Shown one piece after another: positions 1 through 9,144 of a stretch of 64,000 bases of DNA. Position numbers and translations under genes: made by a program. Origin of the DNA: Cladophialophora immunda (taxonomy: Eukaryota; Ascomycota; Eurotiomycetes; Chaetothyriales; Herpotrichiellaceae); the NCBI RefSeq assembly GCF_000835495.1, contig NW_015622541.1:6510001-6574000 (forward strand), read 5' to 3'. The notes under the pieces are model-generated. The model was not told the DNA's origin. It saw nothing but the letters and a program-made list of their open reading frames with translations, and did no database searches. The stretch's first letter is position 1, and every line of letters starts with the position of its first letter.

Positions 1-242
1 GCGCCGGCTTCGAGCGCGACAAGGTCGCGGTCCACCTGACCGCGATCGTGGTGGGTGACGCCGAGAGGCTGGCCGGGATGACGGACTTCATGACCGGGCC
101 GTATCTGGGCCCCGTGGCGGCGACGTTGTCCGAGGACGAGAAGAAGGAGTGGCCTGCCGCGGTGGCCAAGTCGATCGAGGAGGCCAAGGCCGCCGACGGT
201 GGTGTGGTCTGTAAGGCATGGGTGCTTGCTGCATCGAAGTAG
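1..242 (+). CDS. C-terminal end of a probable SAM-dependent methyltransferase (partial)
   Basis: An open frame enters from the left edge (first full codon at base 3) and stops at TAG 240-242, leaving about 79 residues. The tail holds helix-rich sequence such as EDEKKEWPAAVAKSIEEA and ends in GVVCKAWVLAASK. That ending resembles the last beta strand of class I methyltransferases of the UbiE/COQ5 type. The SAM-binding motifs would lie outside the window, so the family call is inference. GC content is high, as in several other genes here. The start and any introns cannot be seen. Confidence 0.45.
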   Translation, partial: AGFERDKVAVHLTAIVVGDAERLAGMTDFMTGPYLGPVAATLSEDEKKEWPAAVAKSIEEAKAADGGVVCKAWVLAASK

Positions 243-1078
243 TAGAGTAGTAGCCGTGGAGATGAGGTTGGTGGTGAGGATGCACCCATATACTTCGAGG
301 TGCAGAGTATAGGTCGCTACTTCATCAATCCATTTACTTGGCCTGTGTACTAGAAAAAGGGGATGGGTGTAGTGCTTCCACCGACATACACAGTAGGTAC
401 CAAGGCATGTAAACGGGTAAATAGGTAGTTTCCTGCCTAAGCAACTTCAAAGGAGGCAATAGGGGACGCAGCTGATACGCATTATTAGCTAGTGCCACTA
501 TAGCTGGTTAGCGTAAGTAGAAGAACGCCTAGTGGCCTTAGCAGAGCTATCAGCAGAAGCCATAATCCTCCCCTCTAAAATGTCTAGCGATTCTCTGCTT
601 TCCGCCCATTAACAACGCGGTCACTCCGTCGACAACAGCTATTCAAGTCTCTCTCCAACAACGAACCCAAGCTCTAGAAACCACGCTGCCTGGCTCTGCT
701 GACGTGACACGCCGCGCTACTGCAGAACAAAAAAAGACCTCAGGCCGCTCAGCTGCGACACGCCTCCAAGGCACCGGCATGGCTTGGTATTTCTTGGGTT
801 CTCTTGGTGTCTGCAACTTCGACCGCCGTTGTCTTACCGCCACCCTCGGGCTGGGCAGGCTTGGGTCGAGAAAAGTGGCAGCTCTTGATTGACAGACGCA
901 ATGACAGGGACGGCAAGACACGCTGGGTGTCCGGGGTGATTTGATCTCGCGGCCTCAGACAAGGTCGGTTCTTGGTTTCTTTGATGTTGACTCCGGTCGC
1001 TGTTTTCGTCAGACTGGTCCCTCTGTCATAGAGGCTTGTGGTGGAGCAGCCCTCTTTTTTCTGCTTCTCGAGAGGGCC
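243..1078. other. Intergenic region, no gene seen
   Basis: About 830 bases between the methyltransferase tail and the SET gene. It is less GC-rich than its neighbours. Around 340-460 there are several short TAGGTA/TAGGTAG-like words. The small open frames here lack splice or family support. It probably holds the 3' UTR of the left gene and the SET promoter. Confidence 0.5.
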
Positions 1079-2428
1079 ATGTCGCGGAAGACAGGCGTGC
1101 TGACACGCAGCGTGATTTCATTGCTTTGTCTGTCGGGTCTTGTCACAGGGGCACACGGGGAGGGAGACGTCAGATACAGGGCGAGTTTCGATCAGGAATA
1201 CCAGCCTGGCGTTGTCGACATCGGCCTAGCGACCAACGAGAGCATGCTGCCAGATGCCTTCTCGCCCTGGTCATACAAGCCAGCGTGCACGGCCAAGCTC
1301 AGCCTGATCGGGAGCGAACTGTGCGTGTACACAGACCGATACTTCAGCAACGGCAGAGGCATCTCGATATTTACCACGCCGGAAATCGCAGGAGAATTTG
1401 CCGCCGTTCTGGCCTCCTTACAAGACCCACCTTTGTTAGATACGCTAGGTATCAACGGTTTCTCAGGCGCATGGTATACTCATCCAGTCCCCGGCAAGGG
1501 GATCGGCATGCTCGCCAAACACGACCTTCGCCGTGGCGACACAATCACGGCGTATACTCCCGTCCTACTCGCGTACAAGGAAGCCATCCTCCCGAAGGAC
1601 CAGCGCGAGACGTTTCTCCAGCTGGCAATCGCCCAGCTACCCGCCCCGTCGCGCGAGGCGTACCTGAAGCTGGCCACCATCTCGGACGACCCGGGCATCC
1701 TGGCGCAGGACATCGCCGGCGCGAACTCGTTTGAGATGCGACTCGGCAAGGGGAAGGCAGATGCTCCCAGCTCGGAGGCGGCGGCTGCCCACCTGGCCAT
1801 CATCCCCGAGGCGTCGCGGATGAACCACGACTGCGCGCCCAACGCCATCTTCCACACCAACGCCTCGACACTGGCCCACGTCGTACGCGCGACGCGCCCC
1901 ATCCGCAAGGACGAGGAAATCACCATCGCGTACACCAACCCGCTCGAGCCTCGCGCCGTGCGGCAGAAATACCTATCCGACGCCTTCCATTTCACATGCG
2001 CCTGCTCGCGGTGCCTCAGGGGCGGCAGAGACACCGGTGCCACCGCAGACGCAGACGCAGACGCCGACACAGTCCTGTCCGAGATCGCCGCCCTCCAAGA
2101 CGCGCTGGCAAGGGGGTGGTCCGACCCCGCCTCCGCCGCGGGGGTCACGCACGCCGAGCGCCTCGTCCGGCTGCTCCGCGCCGAGGGCCTGGACGGCTAC
2201 CTCGACCCGGCGTACTGCTACGCGGCGCTGGTGTACAGCGCCGCCGGCAGCGGGCGGGGCGCGCGCAAGTACCTCGCGCTGGCGGTCGAGGCGATCGAGC
2301 TCCGGCTGGGCGAGGGCGCGCCCGACCTGCCGGCCTGGAGGGCCATGTTGGACGATCCGGCCCGGCATTGGAGCTGGATGGTCCGGAAGAAGAGAAAGGC
2401 GAGGGACGGACGGGGACGGGAAGGGTGA
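1079..2428 (+). CDS. SET-domain protein with N-terminal signal-like segment
   Basis: The product has 449 residues and no intron. The frame stays open further upstream without an ATG; I chose ATG 1079 because it is the first ATG and starts a signal-peptide-like N-terminus (basic MSRKTG, then the hydrophobic VISLLCLSGLVTG). The SET fold is visible as GIGMLAKHDLRRGDTI near residues 138-153, the SRMNHDCAPN substrate/SAM motif near 245-254, and EEITIAYTNPLEPR followed by a post-SET CACSRC cluster. SET proteins of this SMYD/SET5-like class are protein lysine methyltransferases, and fungal genomes carry many divergent copies. The C-terminal 120 residues are Ala/Arg-rich. A hexanucleotide repeat at 2045-2068 encodes alternating Ala-Asp. 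Catalysis and substrate are not known; a secretory route is inferred only from the N-terminus. Confidence 0.8.
   Translation: MSRKTGVLTRSVISLLCLSGLVTGAHGEGDVRYRASFDQEYQPGVVDIGLATNESMLPDAFSPWSYKPACTAKLSLIGSELCVYTDRYFSNGRGISIFTTPEIAGEFAAVLASLQDPPLLDTLGINGFSGAWYTHPVPGKGIGMLAKHDLRRGDTITAYTPVLLAYKEAILPKDQRETFLQLAIAQLPAPSREAYLKLATISDDPGILAQDIAGANSFEMRLGKGKADAPSSEAAAAHLAIIPEASRMNHDCAPNAIFHTNASTLAHVVRATRPIRKDEEITIAYTNPLEPRAVRQKYLSDAFHFTCACSRCLRGGRDTGATADADADADTVLSEIAALQDALARGWSDPASAAGVTHAERLVRLLRAEGLDGYLDPAYCYAALVYSAAGSGRGARKYLALAVEAIELRLGEGAPDLPAWRAMLDDPARHWSWMVRKKRKARDGRGREG
2045..2068 (+). repeat. In-frame hexanucleotide repeat (GCAGAC)3-GCCGAC
   Basis: Four six-base units inside the SET gene encode Ala-Asp four times. 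The repeat lies just after the post-SET cysteines, in a variable linker, so length changes would keep the frame. Confidence 0.9.
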
Positions 2429-2949
2429 GCGGGATGCCGCTGGATGAAAGACTGAATCAATCAATCAATGACTGAGAAAATGACCTGGCTTTTGGTGGCC
2501 GTGAGGTATGACAGTTCCAGTATATTATAGCAAACCCCGAGCAAGTTTGAAAGTGGCTGAGCACACGAAACGAGCAGAAGCGGACGCGGGCGAACGCTCT
2601 GTCGTCAGGGCATCCTGATTTCAAGGGTGACTAGAGGCGGTCGTTCGTTGGCCTCGGGGCAAAGAGGTAGACACCAGACGTTATCATGTAGTTTCGTCTC
2701 ATTGCATTTTCATTCCGGCCATGTCTCGTCCCAGACTGGCCAGCGGTACCCGGCAGGGCACCATCGAGATATACTAAACCAAAAAAAAAAAGGAATAATA
2801 TAGAAAGTTGACAACGACCAAGTCAAGACCAAACATATTCCCACTTGCTCAAGACCCGAGCCCTACTTGTTGTCGTGTGCGATATCAAGACCCTTCAACG
2901 CTCCCAAGCACCTCAAACGCCTCGCGTTCCCTTCCTTGCATTGCACACT
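2429..2949. other. Convergent intergenic region
   Basis: The SET gene and the minus-strand orphan gene converge here. A poly-A run lies at about 2780-2790. I see only presumed 3' UTR sequence. Confidence 0.45.
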
Positions 2950-3912
2950 CTAGCAACCCTTCCTCGACGCGCCCTTGACGCCCTTCCCGACGCGGTGCAA
3001 AAACGTCCACGCAGCCCGGTCGTCCTCGAACGCGATGTAGCCGTCAAACGCCTTGGCGGGGGTATTCTTGAGGATCTTGGTGACGACCTCCTCGACGGCC
3101 AGCACGTCGGCGATGGAGACGGCGGGGAGCATGCACCCCTCAGCACCGTCTGCATCCCTGTCCCTGTCGCAGTCGCCGTCGCCATCGTAGTCGTCGCAGA
3201 CCACGCGCATCTCAATCTCCGGCGGCACGGGAAGGATGCGGATCCCGCTGCCGGCGGCGCGCGGCAGGCGCATCAGCTCGCACACCTTGGGGCACAGGAT
3301 GTTGGACTGCGGGACCAGGAAGACGAGCATCGTTTGCGGCGTCAGCAGCAGCGACGAGATAGTCGTGTAGGTCTGCGGGTAGATGATCGAGGCCACCGTC
3401 GGGCAGGAGAGGAGGTAGGTTCGCAGTTCTGGATTGCTGGTGCTACTGCGTGTTTGATGCTTGCTGGCGCTTTTGTGGCTTTTGCTGCTGTGGTGGTGGT
3501 GGTGGTGATGATGCTGCTGCGATCGTGACTTCGTGATGCTGGTCGTCGAGTATTGGCGATCGTCTGATGGGTCTGCTTGCAGTCCACACACGGCAGTCTC
3601 TGCAGTGGCACCGCTGGTGACCTGGCGCTCTTGGTGTTTTGATTTGTGCTCGCCGCGTGCTTTGCGCGAGGTCGACTTCGATTCCGCGGTGAAGCAGCAG
3701 TTCTTGACCGGTGGCAGGGAGCATTTCCCCGTCGGGTAGGCAAAGTCCCAGCACGAAACGCCTAGTGCTTCCATCTGCGACTCCAAATCGGAGACGGTCA
3801 GTGTCGTCACCGATGAGGTCTGTTTCGACACCATCTCGGTTTGCTCATTCGTCGACGAGGCTTTCCCTATGCTCAAGCTGGATTGTCTGAAGACTTGTGT
3901 GCTGAAATGCAT
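2950..3912 (-). CDS. Orphan fungal protein, 320 residues, function unknown
   Basis: An uninterrupted minus-strand frame starts at ATG 3910-3912. I do not recognise the family. The N-terminal third has a short coiled-coil-like stretch (TLTVSDLESQMEALG) and a Cys-containing segment (PVKNCCFTAES). A basic low-complexity linker with an eight-histidine run follows near residues 134-141. The C-terminal half looks folded: a hydrophobic block (TYTTISSLLLTPQTMLVFLVPQ) and an acidic Asp-rich loop (DDYDGDGDCDRDRDADG). The last 60 residues (VSIADVLAVEEVVTKILK) resemble a helical domain. A plus-strand frame at 2845-3528 overlaps but is simpler and less protein-like. The gene is probably real but taxon-restricted. 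Confidence 0.55.
   Translation of the reverse strand: MHFSTQVFRQSSLSIGKASSTNEQTEMVSKQTSSVTTLTVSDLESQMEALGVSCWDFAYPTGKCSLPPVKNCCFTAESKSTSRKARGEHKSKHQERQVTSGATAETAVCGLQADPSDDRQYSTTSITKSRSQQHHHHHHHHSSKSHKSASKHQTRSSTSNPELRTYLLSCPTVASIIYPQTYTTISSLLLTPQTMLVFLVPQSNILCPKVCELMRLPRAAGSGIRILPVPPEIEMRVVCDDYDGDGDCDRDRDADGAEGCMLPAVSIADVLAVEEVVTKILKNTPAKAFDGYIAFEDDRAAWTFLHRVGKGVKGASRKGC
3489..3515 (+). repeat. GGT/GAT trinucleotide run (poly-His on the minus strand)
   Basis: Tandem GGT triplets followed by GAT encode eight consecutive histidines in the minus-strand orphan protein. This is a microsatellite likely to vary in length. Confidence 0.85.
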
Positions 3913-5488
3913 CTAGAACAAATTCCGACGGAGGAACGGTGCTCCCGCTCAGGTTATGCTCGTATAAAGGCGCGAAGGGGGCCGCTGCGTCGCGTGATGG
4001 CTTGGTAGGCGTGGTGGCACTGGACTCTGCCTACAAATCAAAGATATAAGACCTCCTGACCGAACAGCCTCGTCTTACTGAACAGGCAAGTCTGCTTGTC
4101 GCTCACGCCTCACTGGCAGGTGATCAAGGGAGGGAAGGCGTGGGTGATAACTAATTCTGATAGTGAGCGTATATTCGAGAGGGTCAAATCGGTCCTCAAA
4201 TCCTTTCAGACATGGAAGGAAGATATGGTGCACTTCATGGCTATGCGGATGCGGGGCGCGAGGGAGATATAGTGCAGCACGATAGCTTTCCGCTCCCTAC
4301 CCAAGGGAGGAAAGTCAGAAGTTCTCAAGCCAGATCAGGACCGCGGCACCGGGGAGCCATATACAAAAGACGTCCTACCCTAGGTCGCATGACTCCTGAA
4401 CCATTCCAAGGGCGCCGAGGGTTGCACTCAGGTCCTCCCTGTCCTCCTTAGGCGACCCTGACCTGAGTAAGAGGGGCGTCAGGATTAGCAAATCATCCTC
4501 CATCATTTGGCTTTTCCAACCTGTGAGCGATTTTTGTCGGTCAATGTCCCTTGCATTTCTGGAAGGCCGATAGAAAGGGGGACCGGGGCTGGGAGAGCCG
4601 GCGAGAGGTCCGGGATCAGCTCCAGCAGCATGGTTTAAATGCAATATCAATCAACACCAGAACAAAACAGCGCGTACCCCGCAGCCGGTTAGCCGTTTGA
4701 CGTAGGGGCCGCTTCAGCTGCTATACGAATAGGCTGATGGTGCCGAAGTCGCGAGGCCGAGCTGGTGCCAGCTGGCGGCGGCGGCTGCGGCTGATGTTTC
4801 ATGGATATTCTCCGATCAAGCCACTTAGGTCAGGCCAGAGCTGGGGGATGAGGTGAGCGTGATAGGGCGCCCCAGAAAAGCTGACCCAGTATTCTCCAGA
4901 TGGACGATTCATCGAGGGCAAGACCTATTTGGGCAACCGTATCAGAGAGCCAAAAGTGCAAAAGGGATGACAGCTGGTATATCGAGGTATTCAAGCTGCT
5001 GGTGGTAAAAAGGAGAATATCCCTCAAACGTCTTGACTGGTGGCTTGCGGGAGCCGTGGCGCCCACCTTCCGAGATCGACAGGTGCATCCAGAAGGCGAC
5101 TTTTCCGTCCGCAAGGGGCTTGCCGGCCATTTCTCGGCCTTGCACCAGTCTTGCTCCAACTAGCGAGACCGACTGAGGATGGATTTCGATGCGAGCATGG
5201 ACCCCTTGGGCCAGGAAGATCCATTTTGGCTCGTCTAGAGCCGTACTCCGTGTGGAAATTTTCCATTGTTGGGAAATATCTCACCCTGCTCTTGCGAGGC
5301 AAAGGTAGAAGAAGCAATATATACTATAAGAATTTGTATGTGCAAAGTGTCCTGTTCCAGAGAGGTGGCGGAGAGCAGGAGAAGGAGCTCTAGCAAGGGC
5401 ACGTCTAGCTCCATCGCCGGCATGGAGCACGCTTCTGCTCGCATCATGTCCATCGATGTGGGGAATTCCGGTGAGCTCCTCCCGTTGT
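3913..5488. other. Long intergenic region, no gene seen
   Basis: About 1.6 kb between the divergent start of the orphan gene and the 3' end of the phytase-like gene. Overlapping short frames occur on both strands at 4200-5550. None has splice signals leading to a recognisable protein or any family motif. A GGC-rich patch lies near 4770-4795. Confidence 0.4.
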
Positions 5489-7039
5489 TCAATCCGTAGG
5501 CAACGTAACCTTGAAGACCAAAACTTGATTGTCAAGATTGAACCCACCCTCATCGGTGTACGGCAATAGCCCGCCGTTCATGTACCCATTCTGCGTGATG
5601 AAATCGTTGTCACTCAAGCTGAAGATGAAATATTCGCCGTCAGCCTTGGTATAGCCGTCCTTGCAGGTAGGAGCGGAAGGATTGACAGGGACTACGGCTA
5701 TCGACTCCCATTTTTCATTCAGAAGACTGGCATCTTGTGCCCCACCATTGTGAAGCCCGAAGCGATTGAGCTGAGAGTTGACATTGTAGTCGAGCCACGA
5801 GCAATAGGTGGCAGGAATGATCGCCGAGGCGAGAACACCGCTCACAGAAGCCGCAGAGCAAGTTGTGCAGTCGTAGGTGTTTCCCGCTAGATTGGTGGCT
5901 TTGGAGATGTCGAAGACATCAATGTGGCGGTATCGTGACAGTGAATTGGATTGACCATGGCCGCGGCTGGAGTCACGCGCAAGAACCAGGAATTGTGTCG
6001 GACTGATGTAGTGGATCTCCGATTGGGCGGCAACCAGAGTATTGTTGCTGAAGACCGGCAGTGGAACCATGTACTCTGCCTTGTAGATTGGCGCGGAGGG
6101 ATCACTGACATCGTATTCAAGCAGACGACTAAGGCGACGTGTTGAGGAGTTGTCGCCGCCCTCTTGAGCCAAAGCCGACTGCATCAGTGCATAGAGAGTT
6201 TTCTTATCGGGCGAAGAGGTTAGACCTTCGAGACCTTGATTGTTCGACCGCCCGGTATCAGGGGTAGCGGGGATTGTCTCAAAGTCAGGGTCATAACGAG
6301 GTGGGCTATCAGCGTTGAAAGACTCGGTGCCGTTTCTCTCAGGAATGATTGCAGAAGGGGGTTTGATAGCTCCTGTCATTTTACCGCTATGGTCGAAATG
6401 ATAGATGTATGGTCCGTATTCATCGGAAATCCAGAAGCCGTCAGGACTGAGAACAAGACCTTCGGTGTCTCCACACACACGGTGGCCCCCGGTACCATTA
6501 CCGCCGAAGCCGTCGCCCGTGTATGTCGCAGATGGAAGATCGGGAAGGCCAGGGAAGGTAAGGTAAGGCGGTTTGAGATCGGCATCAAGCCCCGTCATTG
6601 GAGTCCCGGCAGGGTCTGTGAAACGGATGGTGTCGAGATATTGCAGGTGAACGTTTGGCGAACTTGGGTCCGCGGCTGTGGAGTTGTAGTTGGGCTCGAA
6701 GGTGACCTGGAACTTGTGGACTCGAGGTTGATAGTTCAATGTGCCTTCCGTGTTCCACCCACGGTCGGGCAGAGTCCAGAGAATGCCAGTATACACTCCG
6801 TTGCTGTCGACTTTCCATGAGTGTTGGTCGATGGCGGCGCTACTGCCGATCCCTCCTGCAGTATCGCCAAACTTGTCGCGCGAATCTGACGGTGTGAATC
6901 CATACCCAGCGAGAGCCTGATAGACGTACGTCTGGCCATTGCAGGTGGTCGAGTTCACAGCCGCGCCAGCTCGACGAGTGGGAGACGCCAATGCAAAGCT
7001 GGCAACGAGCGTGGAGATAAGCAGTGCCTTCATAGCCAT
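5489..7039 (-). CDS. Secreted phytase-like (esterase-like activity of phytase) protein
   Basis: The product has 516 residues and no intron. The frame opens further upstream, but the ATG at 7037-7039 begins a clear signal peptide (MAMKALLISTLVASFALASP, then Thr-Arg-Arg). The ATG two codons later (7031-7033) is an equal alternative. The mature part matches the phytase-like beta-propeller family (PF13449 type): GDTAGGIGSSAAID and ILWTLPDRGWNTEG near the start, DTEGLVLSPDGFWISDEYGPYIY in the middle, and NQGLEGLTSSPD later. The usual late segment with NDFITQNG is also present. Several Asn-X-Ser/Thr sites fit secretion. The family name rests on an early esterase/phytase report; the true substrate is uncertain. 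Family assignment is confident, activity is not. Confidence 0.85.
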   Translation of the reverse strand: MAMKALLISTLVASFALASPTRRAGAAVNSTTCNGQTYVYQALAGYGFTPSDSRDKFGDTAGGIGSSAAIDQHSWKVDSNGVYTGILWTLPDRGWNTEGTLNYQPRVHKFQVTFEPNYNSTAADPSSPNVHLQYLDTIRFTDPAGTPMTGLDADLKPPYLTFPGLPDLPSATYTGDGFGGNGTGGHRVCGDTEGLVLSPDGFWISDEYGPYIYHFDHSGKMTGAIKPPSAIIPERNGTESFNADSPPRYDPDFETIPATPDTGRSNNQGLEGLTSSPDKKTLYALMQSALAQEGGDNSSTRRLSRLLEYDVSDPSAPIYKAEYMVPLPVFSNNTLVAAQSEIHYISPTQFLVLARDSSRGHGQSNSLSRYRHIDVFDISKATNLAGNTYDCTTCSAASVSGVLASAIIPATYCSWLDYNVNSQLNRFGLHNGGAQDASLLNEKWESIAVVPVNPSAPTCKDGYTKADGEYFIFSLSDNDFITQNGYMNGGLLPYTDEGGFNLDNQVLVFKVTLPTD

Positions 7040-8280
7040 TATGATTGGTCGTACCAGGGGTGGCGAGCTATTACCGGGGGTGTTATTGGTCGTCTGAGCG
7101 GAAAAGGGGGAGAGTTCCTGTACAGTAAGCTCAGCCAAACGAACGACGTGGCAAACCTGGATGCTCTGCAGATGCAAGATGCAAATGGAGGAACGATTGA
7201 CATGACAGAGTTGCTGAAGAAGAACTTGAACGGCCTTTTAACAGCAGCAGCAACTGTTGGCCATGAGAGGACAGCTCCGAAACAAGCTGCACGTGTGCAG
7301 ATGAACCTGCTTGATTCGTGCGAGCATAGCGACCTGCCAAAAGAAAAGCGTGCAGATCCAAGTGGGAAACGGCGATACTACCAGCCAAGCGAGCACCAAA
7401 CGGAAGATACATCTGAGAAGTCGTGGCAGGTCAGAAGCATGCCGTGGTAGCGTAGCCATTGCATCTCATTTAGATTCTACAGCTGATGGGCGAGTGTCTT
7501 GGAGGAAAATATACAAGAGCTGAGAGAAGCGCTGGAGCCACTCAGTGGATGCAGTATTTGCCGGGCAGAAGGTAAGCCGAGGGAAAGCATCACTTATGAA
7601 GAAGCTAGCTGTATAGAGGTTAGGACTTCGTTAACTGAAGACAGTTCGCAAAACATACTCAAAGCGGATGTAGCCACGAACTAATCCTGCTATTCCTCCA
7701 TGTACTAATCGCACAGGTGGTTGACCGCACCCTTATTCCTCCTTCCGTTGGACAGAGAGCACTCACTGACAAGCCTTCGGGGTATCCTTCAAATTCACCC
7801 TAATCCGGATAGAGAATAGGAATGCACTGTTGTTGGTTGGGCCAGCATGGTCTGTCCAGCAAAGGTGGCCGTAGATTCAAGTCGGGGCAGGACATGATGA
7901 CAGTGGCGCATGTTTAAACGCCTTACAGGTGGTCATCGAGTGCAATGTGCTTGGCTCGACAGAGCATGGGGATTTGTGGGAAGCAGTGTGGGCCGAGGGA
8001 ACTCACAATGTCATCCTGTTGTCTACCTAGGTAAGACATGGTTTGTTCAACAGGCAGATGGCGCACCCCGCCGTGGGATAAAAGTACTAGTTGAGTTCCT
8101 CGTGCTAGGTCAAGAGATTGGTCGAGATCGGATCGACATGACAAGCAATGCCCGCGTGGCAACTGTGGCCGTGCTGGACTTTGGCCTTTGGGTAGAAGAG
8201 CATAAAGAGGCGTTGATGGGGGAAGTGAAGGAAAGCAGCTGAAGCGTGGGTCTTGCCAAGGCCACTGCTCCAGGAACCGT
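7040..8280. other. Divergent intergenic region (outer part)
   Basis: This lies between the phytase-like gene (minus) and the GRG-1 homologue (plus). Short frames such as those at 7148-7450 and 7910-8242 show no family features. Nothing supportable as a gene is seen. The last 300 bases before GRG-1 are listed separately because they are rich in recognisable sites. Confidence 0.4.
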
Positions 8281-8460
8281 CACGTGGATTGTCATTCATT
8301 GGCTGCTGATTGGCCTTGAGACGTCATTGGCGTCGCGAGCATCTCTACGTGACGTAGTTGCATATGCTTTCTCGATCTTGGGAGCAGCAGTGCAGATCGA
8401 GGGGGTGGCAGCTGATCATCGCTGTTCCCCTCGCCGAGAGCCTCTTGTCGTCTATATAAA
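8281..8460 (+). promoter_or_regulatory. GRG-1 homologue promoter: E-box, three CCAAT boxes, CRE-like site, STRE, TATA
   Basis: Read directly: CACGTG at 8281-8286; ATTGG (inverted CCAAT) at 8298-8302, 8309-8313 and 8326-8330; ACGTCA at 8321-8326; TGACGTAG at 8350-8357; CCCCT (stress-element core) at 8427-8431; TATATAAA at 8453-8460, 133 bases before the ATG. In Neurospora this gene (grg-1/ccg-1) is known to respond to glucose, the clock and stress. Assigning particular factors to these sites is inference. Confidence 0.65.
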
Positions 8461-8592
8461 CACTGGCAATCCCCAGAGTTTGGAACTTGATTTCCTTCTC
8501 TTCAGCAACACCCTCACAGTCAAGAGAAATACAGTGCAAATCAAACCCACAACAAAACCTCATCACCACAACACCAGTTGTTCCCCACCGCA

Positions 8593-8866
8593 ATGGATAC
8601 CATCAAGTACGTGGGCCTCTATCCAGTCTGGACCTTGCAGTCACACTAACACGTTGTCTTTCAGGAACACCGTTGACTACGTCAAGGAGTCCATCTCCGG
8701 CGCCGGCGCCACTGCCTCCAAGGAGGCCAACAAGAATGTCGCCAAAGACAGCAATGCCGACATCACCACTCGTGCTCAGGCAGCCGGCGATGCCCTCTCA
8801 GACAAGCTTGATGAGCAGAAACACGACCGCAAGGCCGATGTCCACAAGGAGGCCGCCAAGCACTAG
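8593..8866 (+). CDS. grg1: Glucose-repressible / clock-controlled protein GRG-1/CCG-1 homologue
   Basis: Two exons, 8593-8606 and 8665-8866. The intron 8607-8664 runs from GTACGT to TTTCAG with a CACTAAC branch site. The 71-residue product begins MDTIKNTVDYVKESISG and continues GATASKEANKNVAKDSN, then DALSDKLDEQKHDRKADVHKEAAKH. This pattern and length match Neurospora GRG-1/CCG-1, a small, hydrophilic and highly expressed protein induced by glucose depletion and stress. Its biochemical role is unknown; it resembles LEA/stress proteins in being charged and lacking hydrophobic core segments. The first exon has only 14 coding bases. A strong TATA box and an A/C-rich leader (8520-8592) fit high expression. 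Confidence 0.93.
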
Positions 8867-9144
8867 ATTCTCGCAGACAAGAGAGCATGATGAGATACGA
8901 ATCAATTGGAGCTAGGAGGAAAGCACAAGCGGACGTCGAGATACCCCAACAGGCCTCGAACCGAGGCATGAAATGGTCAACCACTTAGCATCCTCAAATA
9001 GTTTGAATGGACAATATGTTAACACAAGATCTGAAGCCTCTTTCTGTCGTACTGTGTAAGATCATAGGCAGTTCCCCCCACAATACCTAGTCTTGAAGGG
9101 ATGTTCTCATTTTCCAATAGATGAAAGAGTCTTCTGCGAATTGG

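Noticed and set aside
2845..3528. Plus-strand frame of 227 codons opposite the orphan gene
   Set aside because: Its composition is an Arg/His/Asp-rich shadow; the minus frame is longer, starts with ATG and looks more protein-like.
4200..5553. Cluster of short frames on both strands
   Set aside because: None carries recognisable domains or can be joined by convincing splice signals.
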